Shown piece by piece: positions 38,086 through 51,212 of a stretch of 64,000 nt of DNA (positions are counted from its first letter, which is position 1; every line of letters starts with the position of its first letter). The stretch is taken from assembly GCA_020086605.1 (NCBI GenBank), contig JACBWW010000070.1, positions 1,939,974-2,003,973 on the forward strand. The letters are read 5' to 3'. Position numbers and translations under genes: made by a program. Origin of the DNA: Lanius collurio (Eukaryota > Chordata > Aves > Passeriformes > Laniidae). The notes below the pieces were generated by a model. That model ran no database searches. It saw only the letters and a program-made list of their open reading frames with translations, and was not told where the DNA came from.

Positions 38086-38394
38086 CTAAAACACAACGGA
38101 TAGTTGCTCAGCCACTTCACTTGCCAGTTTTCTCAGGACCCACAGATATAGCTCATCATGTTCTGGGGGTTTGTGTACCTTCAGATTCCTTAGATGATCT
38201 TGAATCTGATCTTTTCCTACTGCAGGCAGTTTTTCATTCTCAGTCCCTGACTTTGTTTTCTGTGACTTGGATGCTGTGGCTGGAGCACTTGCTGGTGAAG
38301 ACGAACACAAAAAATTATGTACTTCAGCCTTGTCCATATCCCAGGTAACCAAGACTCCCATTTTCTTCTGCAGAGGGCTCATGTTTGAATCCAC
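38086..38394 (-). pseudogene. Decayed CR1 ORF2 reverse transcriptase, fragment A
   Basis: An open stretch of about 100 codons contains SPLQKKMGVLVTWDMDKAEV, VGKDQIQDHLRNLKVHK and ELYLWVLRKLASEVAEQLS, the CR1 ORF2 region ahead of the reverse-transcriptase core (family form like 'GDLVTQDMDKAEVLN...DLRNLNVHKSMGPDEMHPRVLRELA'). The frame breaks at about 38086; the following residues continue in the same element up to fragment B but include stops. It is a remnant, not a host gene. Confidence 0.85.
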
Positions 38395-38583
38395 TTCCTT
38401 TTATCTCTGCTATACATAAAGAAGTTATTCTTGTCGCCTGTGATCCCTGGGCAAATTTAATTCTATCACATATATCCTGTTCTTGCCATCAGTTGATAAT
38501 GAGTCTTCCTGTATTTATTTTCTTAAAGATGCCCTCACTGTTTGCAGGTAGTTGACTATTGGATCTTACAAGTAAATGTCTTT

Positions 38584-38610
38584 GGGGGGGGGAGGAGGGG
38601 ATGGGGAGGA
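38584..38610 (+). repeat. G-rich tract with G-quadruplex potential
   Basis: Nine G are followed by AGGAGGGGATGGGGAGGA, giving several runs of four or more G on the + strand just downstream of the CR1 element. Confidence 0.7.
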
Positions 38611-39218
38611 ATAAATATAATTCTTACTTGTTATTGTTTTAAAAATCAAAGCATGACAATTACTATCTTAAAGTAAAATTCATACTTAAAGAACTGCAAT
38701 TAGGAGATTAAAGAAAATAGCGATACATTATAAACATAGCAAAAGAGGCAAAGGATGAGCTGCTGCTTTTTCTTCTCTCTCTCTTTTTTTTTTTTTTTAA
38801 AGAAGGATAGTATATCCCCAGAAACAACCAGAAAGCATAATAATTTAGATCCATCAAGCAGGACACATCGCTAACCACAGTAATCATGTGGAGCTGTTAC
38901 TGCTACCTATGTTATTTCCCCATGGATCTCTTGTTGTCTTTACTTCATCCAGTCTTCAATCAGATTGTAAATTTTGTAAGGAAAGAGCATTCTTTCCTAT
39001 GTTATTCGAGTATTTGCTCTCACAGTGCTACTCTTTTCTCTTCCCTTCTCAGAGTTAAGCCTTTTGTAATCAAGTGAATTGAAATTATGAACATATTTCT
39101 TCTACTTCAAATTATAAAATAATAAAATATTTATTCTCTGGGTAGAATTTGCCATCTGAGCATCTTAAATTCATTTGCAAATATCATGTTAGTTTTCGAA
39201 AACATCATGCCTAGCTGG

Positions 39219-39241
39219 AAAAAAAAAAAAAAAAAAAAAAA
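39219..39241. repeat. Poly-A tract (23 A)
   Basis: An uninterrupted A run after CTAGCTGG; no adjacent retroposed sequence is recognised. Confidence 0.95.
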
Positions 39242-41970
39242 GGGCAATGGTCTTTCCCACTTACCAATAAGCATAAATGTTAAATGTTTCACATCACTGG
39301 CAGCTGACAGCAGCTGGCCACCATCAGGAGCTTCTCAGTACCTGGAAGATAGACCCCAGGTACCTTATTCTGAGTTTAATTGGAAACTTTCTATTGATTA
39401 TAGTGACTTACATTTTATTACACATGAAATGTGTCACAGAGTCTGTCTTCTAACTCCATGTCCTGTACTTTAAGCACATGATCGCCCTCCATCCCCAGGG
39501 TGAGAATGACTACTTATATTCCCTCACATGTTGGCTTCTCTGTCATTTTCAGTTTAGCTTAGAAACTCAGTATCATGAATTCTTTAAGATGCCACTTGTC
39601 TGACCTGGCCCCTGATTTTAATTGTTAAGATTCAGGCTAGCATTCCAGATGGTCCCCTCAACCAGGGCTGCACAAACTGGACCTGGTTGGTGCTTTGCCA
39701 TTTCTAAGGAAAGTGGCAGCTGTTACTCATTTTGCTTGTTACTGAATATCATTCGAGATTATGCTAGTGGGCAAAGTCCTAAAGGATATTTGGCATTACT
39801 GCTCTGGTGAATATCTGTAGCCAGTGTTATTGAGTAAGCAGTTTCATCTACGCCTGATCATCATCTTACAGAAAAAAAAAAGGAGTAAAGGAAAAAAAAA
39901 CTCTACCCAAGAAATTAGAACACATCTGTCTTTCTTTTTCTCCCATCTGTCAAACCAGGCCATGTACCATATCAATTTTTTTCCCAGTGTGGGAAACATT
40001 TGGCTTCCTCATTATGAAGTTAACCATGTACAACTTGATTTTGGATTATTTTTGTTACTTTTACTATTCTTATTAGGACTGCTATTCAAAATACATTATT
40101 CCAGAGGGCTTTTAATTTCAATTCTAGAGATTTTGAACTATGCATTTTTCTAAGAAATAATGATAAATAACAGAGCAAAGCTCATACCCTCTAGTTTCTT
40201 TCAAAGTGCACACAAGGCATTTCTCTAATATATACACATTTTAGCCTGTTGTTTGCAAATGTTGTAGAATGAATTATTTGATAATTTTCATTGTATTCCT
40301 TTCAGTTAAACCAGTTACAACTAATATTATCTAAAACTATTCCCATGGAAAAGGATAACCTTGTGATAAGCACTTATCCAAATGTTATCATACCTGCTTT
40401 TTTCCCTAATTCCAGGAACTCTTGCAGAGAAATGCCTGATATTAGAAAGACTGATCTAATTCCCCTCGCTGCTGTTTTCCTCCAATGCACTATTTCAGCT
40501 GTTGTGACTGCCTGGGTGCAGTGCATGTGCTGTTTCAAAGACCAGAGGGAACACATCTATGCCAAGTGGGACTTTGTCTGTCCTATAACCTGCATAGATG
40601 GGAGGTTTGGTCTGACCAAAAGTGATGGATGCTTGACACCTTAGCAGTTTGGCTAGTCTGTCTTTGCATAATGGATGCATTAACGGAGTAATTACCTGTC
40701 AATGAAATCAGCATTCCTTATTGCAGTGCAAGGCCTCCATTACCTCCTGAGAAATAACTGCAGGATCTAGACTTTAATGAAGCATGCCTGCCATTTCATA
40801 CTGAAATGCCGATCTTGCTTTGACTGCCATAATATTTTAGTACATTTTTTTTGGACATTGTATAATTCAGAAGCTAAGGGTAGGCTTCATATATAGTTCA
40901 TTAATTACACATCAGAATTTGATCTTCATTTGGAAACTAGAGAGATAAGCTATTAAAGGAATATATATGTAATTGATTCTAGAAAGTTCAGGCACAGGGA
41001 TTTGCACACACAGACAAAACACTGACACACAAAACACTGTCAAACCTAAGCAATTATTTAATAAACTTAAATATTGTTTAAGAAGGCATAATCAGATTTA
41101 TTTTTTATATCCAAGGAATACTTATTAGCACATGTTAGAAAAAAAAATCCAACACTACAAGGCAGAAAAGTAGATTGTGTATAACGATTGTCTCCAGTAC
41201 AAAAAATAATACCTGTGAGTAATGTAATTTAGATTTAAAAGGTTGGTAAAGTCAGAAACATTCATAACAATGACCATTAGATAACAGGAAAAACTTGGAA
41301 TTTTATTAAATTTAGTGTCAGCAAAAACGCTGATAAAACAATCCTAATCTCATTGAGATCAGTGGACAACTTCCCAGTGACTTTACTAGGTTCTAAGTTA
41401 GGACAAAATTTGTTCTTTTTGCAAAGAAAATTCAAAATTGTGTGAACAAGTATTAGTCTCAATTTCAGAGAATTTTCTGAACCTTGTTTTGCCTGCTCTT
41501 TTTACTGCTTTTTTATATTACTAGCAACTTTAATATAATGACATTTTCTTCTTCTGTTCAGCTTCCCTAAAGAAAATAAACACCTTTTCACTTTCACATT
41601 TTTTTGTGAAGTAGGTGTGGCTATCTGCCATTTTTGACTAGTTATCATCTCACTTGCAGTTCCTGTGGAAATATCTCAGACTTCCATATCTGGGATCTGT
41701 CAACAATAGAGATCAAACCAGGGAGCTTGGATGCATTCTTTACATGCCTTGTCAACCTGTGAAGGCTGAGATAAGGTGGCTTCCACAGGCATTGAGCTCT
41801 ATGATTTATTCTACAGTTTGATAACACCTTAAATCTCAAAGTGCTACCATGCATTTTCATCCATCTGTCATAGAAAGGATCATATCAGAAAGGATCCTGA
41901 TTTACTATATGTGAGAAATCAATATTAAAACAAGTCAGTTCAATTTACCCATATATAGAAATAATTTAAC

Positions 41971-41990
41971 TTTTTTTTTTTTTTTTTTTT
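41971..41990. repeat. Poly-T tract (20 T)
   Basis: An uninterrupted T run in AT-rich intron with no recognised element attached. Confidence 0.95.
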
Positions 41991-43661
41991 AATGCTAAAT
42001 TCTTACTCAGAAGTATGTCCTGTCTGTTCAGTAGCCAGCTAGTAATGTAGAATTACCACAACATAACAGCAATATTTATCAACAATTGGTTTAGGTTTAC
42101 ATACAAACTTTATGGACTTTCTATTTTCTAATGTTCTCTGGAAAATGAAGACACATAAGGCATGTGCATATACCTTTACAATATTTTTTGTGAAGTGCAG
42201 TTTCATTCCTTTGTGGCTCTGTGTTTTACATGCTTTTATTTAAATTAGTATTGTGTGCAAAAGAAAATGTGAGACAAATGTTGCGCTTATTAGTTTGCCT
42301 AATGAAAAGCTAGAGTTTGCAAAACAGGTACAAATTACCCTTGAAATGTTAGTAAATGCTGGGCTCAAAAGTCAGCAGTCCTTGGATATCTGTATTAATT
42401 AACACAGTTGTGTGTACTAGGTGAAAAGTGCGAAAATAAATCCATCAGTTTTAAACACTGGGATCAAAGGTAATGGCGTCCACCAAATTCTGTGAAATGA
42501 GAAACTTGCTGGTAGGTACATTAGAAAAATATATGTACCAATCGCTAAATTGTTTTTTATTCAAAGTTGGTGTCCAGCCTCCTGCTTTCTTCAGTTTTGT
42601 AGACAGAAAATGGAGAAGTCACAGGCCAAGGTTGTATAAAATTCTGTAGTTTTTAGAATGTGGCTTAGTGAATGTCTTTCCAACAGAAAAGTAGTTGACT
42701 ATTAGCAGCATATTAGTTGGTGTAATTTCAGAGACTTCTGCAAAGTTATTCTTTTAGGCCACTGAAAGAAGTTCATCCATATGATTTTACTGATATTAAT
42801 CTCAGGCAGCACAAAGTAGGTTAGTTCATCAACATCAGAACATAAATGTGGACTATCAAACATTTTCTGCTTATTCTAAGGGGAACGTGGCATTGGCAGC
42901 ATTACCTGAAACTATCCAAGTGATAGTCAGAGTTCTTGTTTTCCCTATAACTTTTAATGTGTCAAGTGCATGCCATATGTAATTTGTGGGAAATACTGAA
43001 AATTGGATGGAGTCTAATAATAATAGTGATTCTTGTCATGTCTCATTTGACTTCTGCAGAAAATACATCCTACCTGTTATTTCTTACAGTAAGATACCAC
43101 TGAGAGTGTCTGCTGTTTTGATAGTACAGCAATACCATTGTCACACAGCTGATTTGCATGCAAGAAGTAGTTTTTTCCTCTTTCCTTATTCAACCTGTTA
43201 GTTAATGAGGTTTTAGCTCTCCTGTCTAAGCTGCTGATACATCTTTTTTTGTATGGAAACCCCTGTGTGGAAACACCTTCACAGGCTTATTCTTGATTCT
43301 GTGTTTTATTTGGGATTATATTTTCACGTAGCAGAGATTTGCCCCAATAGCTGACATGGCACAGGAATGAAAGACCTATTACCAAAGCAACACAAAAAAG
43401 CCCCAAAAACATTCATCCACAGAAAATAACTATAATTCTCTGTGGATTTACTTTTCCAGGTTTGACATCACAATATATTGTAAGGCAGATACACATAGAT
43501 GTTATATGTGCTGGAAGAGAAGTTTTTAGTCAGTATTTTTAATATGCATTGTTCCCTGAATAATTCTCAGTGAAAAGATGGGGATTTTTTAAATTTTCAT
43601 TTTCTGTATCACGAGTTTGCATATGTAAAATGAAAACTACAAAGCTTTGGGAGTTCAAATT

Positions 43662-43873
43662 AAAAAAAAAAAAAACAAACCAAACCAAACCAAACCAAAA
43701 AAACCAAAACCAAAACCAAAAACCAAAAAAAAAACAAAAACAAAAAAAACCCCAAAAACACAAAAACAAAAAAACCACCAACCAACCAAACAAAAACCCC
43801 CAAACAAACCAAAACAATTAACAAAGAAAAAAAAACCAAACAAACCCCAAACAAAACAAACAAAACTAAAATA
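43662..43873. repeat. A/C-only low-complexity tract, about 210 bp
   Basis: This is the largest compositional anomaly in the window: about 210 bp almost wholly of A and C on the + strand, in shifting CCAAA, CAAAC, CCCC and A-run words without a fixed period. G occurs about once and T only a handful of times. Apparent Lys/Asn/Gln-rich (plus) and Phe/Gly/Val-rich (minus) frames across it are artefacts of composition. Confidence 0.95.
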
Positions 43874-46800
43874 AATTCAGAAAACTGAATTTATTTATTT
43901 AGTAAAGCAGTTCTTAAGGACATCCTGTCCCAAGTAAGAAAACATATGTTTTTTATGGTGGAAATACATTATTGTCTAGTTCTTCTTCTATTAGAGTTGC
44001 AAATGTGTTAACAGAGGTGTTTTACTTATCTTACAGTGTGTGCAATCAATTGGAATAATAATATTAGTTTGAAAATTAAAATATTCTATAAACTGCATCT
44101 CTCCCAGAATGCACTAGCTTAACCATATTATCCTTGACAATCATGTCCACTCTCAGTTTCTCCAGAGTGGATCCATTTATCTAATGTGACAGCTCTAGTG
44201 TTCCTTGTGTTAATAGATGTACAACTGCATGCAGACGTTCTTGTCCTCAAAGAGCAGTGCTGCTGCCATTTCTACTTTCTGTGCTTGTAGGAGAAGACAC
44301 GACTGCTGACTCAGAATTAATTGTAACCCAGTGAGCTGACAGTGACAGATACCCATACATGCCACTACTAGTTCAGGAAGCAATATCCCAATGTACTATT
44401 CTCCAACAGCCTCCCTTGTCCTCCTCCTGTCCCCATGCTAATACAAGATATCCTCAGAATCTTTATGAGAATTCTGCTTTTTTTTTTTTTTTTTCCTGCA
44501 TTTGTTAAGCCTTGCTTTATTGAGGATCAATATAATCTTCGTAATTGAATTTCCTCAAACTCAGATAAATAAAAGTGAAGATTGTCATCATGATGTTACT
44601 ATGAAAACCGGTTAGTTTGGTGTGTTATCATTTAAAGGCCTTCAGATTTTCTTTTTTTTCCCTCTTTTTTTCTGTTTAAAATAGTGACTATTTTTAAAGC
44701 CCTTTGGTACAAACTTCCTAGTGGACACTGGTCATTTGTTGCTAAATCTGTGGATTTTGGAGTATGCTTTTCTTTCTTTTATATGCATTATTAGAATGAA
44801 ACCATTCAAATCCCGAGATTAATTCTAATATAGAGCAGGGGCTGCATCACCCCAGACTAAAGATTGCTGCCTTCACGCAAGATCCATGGCCTGCTTGATT
44901 TCCAAGGTTATGTGCAGTACTAAAGAATGCTGATGGAACAGAATACTAAAGGGGTTTTTATCACATCTTTCTTTTTCCTGAAGATCACTGTAAAGTTTCC
45001 TGCTTCCTGGCACTGCAGAACCCTGCATATCTGCTGTAGTTACTGACAGTGATGAAATCATAAATACACAGTACTTCTGTAACACAGTAATTTTAGGCTT
45101 CAACAGTAAGATGCAGTGTCAGTAATGACTGTTGACATCATACTACATGTATCAGTTTAGTCAATGTAATTAACAAGCCTTAGTTGGTGGAACACTTCTG
45201 TAACCCATTAAATACTATAAACATATTTTATGTTAACATTATACATGTAAATGTAAGTATACCAGTCAATTTTTTCCATATATGACAATAATAGGGTTAC
45301 TTTCATAAGAAGCTTCCAGATACTGTACAGTCCTGAGGTAGGAAAATTTCTCGGTTGTTTCTTCTCACATTTGAAAATGTAATTTATAGGTAAAAGTAAG
45401 TCCCTGAAGCTTTATTACCCTGTTCACATTACGGAAGCTGGATGAATTTTATAGAATGTAAATCAGCGTAAATATATTATTATAATCTAACTTGTTAAAT
45501 CTCAGCAACAGCTGTTTCTACATTTAGTACTTCATATGCATTCTTGTTCAACACATGCTTTTACTAATGTAAAACTTCGCAGAGTGTAGAGAAGTTATGC
45601 TGGTTATTGTTGTAATTGGTACAGTGCTTCTGAAATGCTTCTTCAATTGAGTGCACTTGTAATGTGCATTATCTGTCATGCTTGCAGTAGCTCATCACCA
45701 AAACCAAACTAAACAAATAAATTGAAGATCACTGAAGTCTTTAAATTACTAAAGTTCACATAAAATATCATTTTATCACAACTAAATTCTTTATATGTAA
45801 GTCAGTCTAATATCATTTTGTCAATGAGATCTGTTTCTTCAGGGTCTTGCATCTTAAATACTTTTATTAAACACAGCTAAAATTTTGAGTGTTGAATATC
45901 TAAAGTCAGGCGCCTAACTAGTAATGAACACAGTGCAAGATCAAGGTAGGTTAATTTGGGACATTTAAATTTGAAGGCTCTGAACTTTATGTCTCTCTAA
46001 TGTCAAGGGTTATAACAACAGAGTTGTCAAAGGAATTAATCTGCGCTACATCTTCTAATACATGCCCTGAGTTTACCTTGTCATCTACAGTCAATGATTG
46101 AGTACAGGCCTTTCAAAAAAGGCATGTTACTGTTATTTTATGATGGTATATCTTTTAGGATGGCATGAATGTTCATTAGAGCTGCCTTTCTTCCTCCATT
46201 AATTTTTAATTTTTAGCAGGCATATACAAATTTCTTTCATTTTTGATGAGTCTTTTCTCAGGATTTTTATCCACACAGTTTCTGGTAAGAAACATGTAAT
46301 AAATGTATCCAGCTAATATGGTTTACTAGCGTCAAGCCATGTGGGTGAATAATGTTTCTGAACATGAGCTTACTTTTCTGCTGGCAACACACATGGCTAT
46401 TTCCTTTTATGTTGTGTTATGTACAGAAGTTTCCATCTTTTCTCTTCACTTTCCTTTCCATGCATCTGAGATAATTAATTTTCATAATTGTAGGCTGAGA
46501 ACTGATTTTCTGAGTCTCAGACAATTAATTCAGGAGGATGGGGGCTAATGTTTAAAATGTTCAAAATTTATTAGTGTTTTATCAGACTCCAAAGCTGAAC
46601 AAGGTAATACTCTGATTTAGACTAGATTAAATTGCACCACTTAGATTTCTTGTTATGTCAAATTTACTGTAGCCAAGATGGTTTTAGGAAGATACCAATA
46701 CTTATCAAGAAAAGGACTATTTGCCTTTTAGGTGGATATTAGGAAGGCAAAACTTAAAACGTCATAGTCCTGTTTTTAGTGTCCTTAGGTAAAGGTTTGT

Positions 46801-49768
46801 CGGTCTTTTGAATGTCCAATTAAAAATTAAAAAAATCAACAAAACCCAGGAAGAATTTCTGGAATTAAGACTATAGTTTCATGAAATAAAATAAAGGAAC
46901 ATCACTAAATAAACACAGGAAGAGTGTAATGTTGCCTCAAAAGATAATGGAAACCACAGGATTTGACTGCAGAATTTTCTTCATTCACTATCTCTGAAAA
47001 ACTAAAACAAGTCTCCAACCAGACAGGCTCTTTGTTCTCCATGTTTAAATGTGCTTGGGACCCTCATGCTGTCATTTCTTACCCAGTCATGCATCAGACT
47101 GTAATTAATGATATTTTTCATTGTTATGAAAAGACCAGTTCTGTGCAGCCTAGGTAGCAAAAGCAATATAATATGTAATTATATTTATGTTTCCTTTTAA
47201 TATATTGCAGTATAATTTACACATTTCCATGAAATTTTAATACTGAGAAATTGAGCAGAAGAAATCAAATGATTGTCTGGGATAGCAACAATTTACATGT
47301 TGAAAGCATTATCAGCATTATTACCTTAAGGGAAAAAAGTAAATACTGAGGCATTCCAGCTATTTATATAGGTAGCATGGTATGAAGAAGTAGCATGACA
47401 AAGCTGTATCAATTGCTTTTTTTTTCATTCTTAGTTTAGCTTGAAAGATTGGCCAAAACCTTATCTATCTCCATTATCTTGGTTCTGTGGGTAAGATATC
47501 AAGATGGGCATACAGAATGGATTATCCTGTGATGCAAGCAGGATCCTTGAATAAGGACTGCCATGGGGACTGCACGAGGAAGTTTAGTTTAGCAGCAGGC
47601 AAGAAAAAATAACCCTATTTCTCTTAGCAAATTGCAGGGATCTATGGCACAGTTTGTGCATACTACAGACTTGAGATCAGATTATAAGGGAAAAGCAAGC
47701 GTGGTTTTCACTAAGAAAGTAGATTGATTTTATCTCAGATTTACATTCTTTCGTGAGATTCAGTGAAACACAAAAGAATAGGTGTGTGTCAATGAGCTGA
47801 GTAATACAAAGCCCTGTTTGAGGTGCTTTGTGGCCTTCTTGTACACTACACTACAATAGTCCTTGATTTATCTTTCCAAACTGGAAAAGAATGTAGATTG
47901 TATATTTTAGGGGCCTTCCAGTAAGTCAATCGGAACTGAAAAACATAACAAATCATTGTTTCTTTATAAAACAAACTACTACAGCAACCATATGTTAATT
48001 CAAAGACCTTGCCAGTTCTTTCTGTGCAGCAAATACAAACATAGATATGCTTTGTCAAAACTGTTACTAATCTGTTTTTGTGACTTGCCCTCCATTTACA
48101 GGCTTGATCTCATAAAAAAAAATAAATCCATATTTTAATACATGAACTAGGAATCTTTGTTTTGATCCTGGAAGGAACAAACTTTATGAAATAGACATCT
48201 TCCACAAAGACATTTGGAAGTAGGCATAGATTTTTCTTGTGTCTTTATAACATTTTCTCAAACTTTTGGTCAAAAAATATCTTCTCCATAATCATGATTT
48301 AATAACCATTTAATCATCAATAGCCAACGGGCTTTTTAGGGTATTTGTCTACTGTTTACACTTGATTTTAATTTTAATATGTGCTTCTCTTCTGACTTTT
48401 TTATTCATGAGTGGGGTTTCAGAAAATTACATCATGTATATAGTCTTCTGTTTATTTTCCATAATAAAGGTAATTTTTTGGTCAAGTTTTGCTTTTAAGC
48501 TTCCATATCAACAATCTTTCCATAAGGAAAATATTCCCAGAATGTTTTCTTTGAAGTTATTTTTTCCTTCATAATATTTCTTTGTCATCTTAACACAAAA
48601 TATACCACAATAGTTCATAAAAGAAAGGGAAATTGTTTTTGTTGATGAAAAATCTCCATATCTGAAATAAAATATTTCAATGACAATTAAAAACATGTCA
48701 TGCTTGAATATATATTCTGATATGCAAACCTACATCCCATTCTGTAAAGTTTAATTTGTCTTGCTGTGAACTGGATGTTTTAATGGCTTCTGCCAGTCTG
48801 GAAAATCAAGGAGAGAAATCAAGGCTTTTAATTCACAATTGTATTGAGTGAGGAAGTTTAAAGTAGCTAATTTGTAAACTCAAAATGCAACTCGGCTGGT
48901 TAAAATTCAGCAGGTTCTATTTCCAACTACCCAGTGTAGAAATGTTTTTTTAATTACAGCTTGGTTTATAACAATGGATAGGATCTGTAGCCAAATTTGT
49001 CCCTGTGAGACATTCAGCAATGGAACAATAGTATAATTATTTCTGGGATCCCTGATTAGCAAAAACAATAGAATAGTTCCACAAAGCTTGAAGGTTTGGT
49101 TCTTGGAATAAAAAAGAAGGAAAATCTCCTCTTAATGCTGATTTCTATAATTTGCTGTATGATTCAAGCACATAATTGGAAATAAAATGCATTTTAGAAG
49201 CTAGTGTACCATGGAAAAAACTGAACAATTTTGAAACCTAGTGCTTATACTTCCTACATTAAAGTTGTGTTTTAAACACAGCTCAAAACTCACCTGCCAC
49301 AGGACATTTCAAACACTCGATATCACATGTCCTGATTTTTCCTGTACTTCAGGCTTTTAGCACTCAGATGAACAAAATACCCTACATCATTTGCAACCCA
49401 CTTTCTGCCCGTGCATGTGTGTGTGTCCAGGGAATAGGACAGCAGCAAAAAAAACTTAGTCTCAATAAGTACTGCCCAAACCTCACTAGCATTGGCCTAC
49501 CTTTTCTAGAAATCAGTGCTGAGGTACAATTTCTACCAATTCTTTTGGGTAAGTAAGGATGTCAGTACTGTAAATATAATGCTCCATGCAACTTTTCCGG
49601 AGCCATAGATTTGTATGGAATGAAATTACAAATTGTGGTATCAGAATATATTTAATACAGCTAAGATTGTCAAAAATAAAGTACTCTAGTACAAGATTAT
49701 GTTTTCTGCTCTGGAGAAATATTAAATTGCTCCAAATTCTTCCAGATTTTCTTTTCAGTTAGAATTGA
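43874..49768. other. PCDH9 intron; nothing recognised
   Basis: AT-rich intron with a T run at 44478-44494. No exon, RNA gene or mobile element is supported. Around 45430-45690 TA-rich and E-box-like words (CAGCTG) occur but do not exceed what chance could give. Confidence 0.55.
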
Positions 49769-50039
49769 CAGAATCACAGAATGGCTGAGATTGGACAGGG
49801 CCTCTGGAGGGCATCTAGTCAACCCCTTGATCAAGCAGGGGTAATTACAGCTGCTTGTCCAGAACTGTGTCCAATTAGCTTTTGAATATCCCCAAGGAGG
49901 GAGACTGCATAGCCTATGTGGACCACTTGTGCCAGTGTTCATTCACCCTCCAAGTTAAAAAAAAAAATGTTTCCTGATGTTCAGAACCTCCCATATTTCA
50001 TTTTGTGCCCATGATTACCTGCTCTGTCATTGGGCACCA
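49769..50039 (-). mobile_element. CR1 LINE, 3'-terminal fragment (antisense)
   Basis: GAATCACAGAATGGCTGAGA, CCTCTGGAGGGCATCTAGTC, CAGAACTGTGTCCAATTAGC, GAATATCCCCAAGGAGGGAG and GTTTCCTGATGTTCAGAACC are reverse complements of a well-defined CR1 subfamily 3' end, different from the subfamily of the 26.9-kb copy. An 11-A run within it (49958-49968) may be unstable. Confidence 0.92.
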
Positions 50040-51212
50040 TTAAATTCCTCATATTAAGGAGTAAGAAAAATAGAACAGGAGAGCATGTGGAAGGAAAAAT
50101 GACAAGCTGCAACACAAATATATTTTTAAGTGTTTTCAGTATATCCAAATAAAGTATTGTATGGAAAAAAAGTGAAATATGTTATGTCAAGCACAAGTTT
50201 TACTTTTCTGTACTTGATCAGTAAGACTGGAATATCCCCACCCTCTGCCATCCATTCCTCATCTCTAAACCAGAGTTTTTGTTGCTATTTTTATTGTCAT
50301 TTTCAAGTACCACAGCTATTGCTTATACTTAGTAATTTCACAAATTGCAGTTGTTAGGAAGTAGTAGGCACCTATTTGACTTTGTTGTAGCAGGAAAAAA
50401 GGAGCCAGACCCATTTCATGTGTCTTTTGATTTGATATAATTTGGTTGTTACTATGCTAAAAAAGTGTTGGCTGGCTGACCACCTGGTCTGAAAACAGAG
50501 GAAAAAAAGTGTTGCTATTACGCTTGAACTGTCCTATTTTCAGCACAGAAGTTTGCTGTTCATTATCACCATCTGAGATGGTCTATCTCTTGTGGGTGTG
50601 AAGTCATGCTTCACCTATATGAGCTGCACTAGATGATTGAAGGAGAATTATTCCATATAACTCATATTAATTATTTTCCTGAATTTTAAACTCAGTTATT
50701 GAGTTGAATTGTTCTGAATTATATATTGAAATTACTTTGACACAGGTTAAAATTATATTGCTTTGACTGAATTCTCATTTAGGTTTTGGGTTTCACATAA
50801 CAATGATGTGATATTTCCTGATTAAAAATATGGACTGGATTTTTTCAGGACCTGAAGAAAATCCCTATTCCCTCCCACCAAATGTTTGTTCGTGATTGAA
50901 TATGTCACAGGTTTTCTATGTGAATTTTGGCCAAGTGTTGGGACCTGAACCATAACCTTACCTCACACTGTGTATAATCCCATGTATGTTTTAACATAAT
51001 TAAATTTGTAATTACTTGTTATCATTAGTCCCAGTGTCGTACCAACTGTAAACCTCATTACTCAGAGTACCTTGATCCCGCCTTTAAGTAAAAAGAATTC
51101 AAAGCTGGATTTGGTTGCACAAGAGAGTAGATAAACACAAACATAGTCTAAGCATGTTGAATTTTCTTCTGAAAGGAGAGTCCCTGTCTCTGCTGTTGTG
51201 GTGAAAAGAAAT
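50040..51212. other. PCDH9 intron; nothing recognised
   Basis: AT-rich intron of ordinary composition. No gene, RNA or repeat is recognised. Confidence 0.55.

Larger units (their letters stand above)
37166..38470 (-). mobile_element. CR1 LINE (antisense), part 2: ORF2 end and 3' UTR
   Basis: This is the longest mobile element here. Near the 3' side it shows TCCAGGGATGGGGCATCCAC, CAGTGAAGAATTTCTTCCTT, CCACTCCCCCTTGTCCTATC and CTCCAGCCCTCTGATCATCT, all reverse complements of conserved CR1 3' sequence. Upstream (higher coordinates) it runs into the reverse-transcriptase part of ORF2, annotated separately. A piece of sequence between about 37560 and 37590 joins 3' UTR-type to ORF-type sequence directly, so an internal deletion is likely. 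The 5' end is truncated at about 38470. Confidence 0.9.
38471..43661. other. PCDH9 intron; stop-poor stretch near 40.3-40.8 kb
   Basis: No exon is confirmed. At 40291-40680 frames stay open on both strands; the + frame follows an acceptor-like TTGTATTCCTTTCAG (ending 40305) and runs to a stop at 40642-40644, but its peptide resembles nothing I know. Directly after it, GGAGTAATTACCTGTCAATG (40685 onward) looks like a homeodomain-site cluster. A conserved noncoding element is a reasonable alternative. Confidence 0.4.

Noticed and set aside
43570..43874. Lys/Asn/Gln-rich and Phe/Val/Gly-rich proteins on the two strands
   Set aside because: They are translations of an A/C-only low-complexity tract and carry no information beyond composition.
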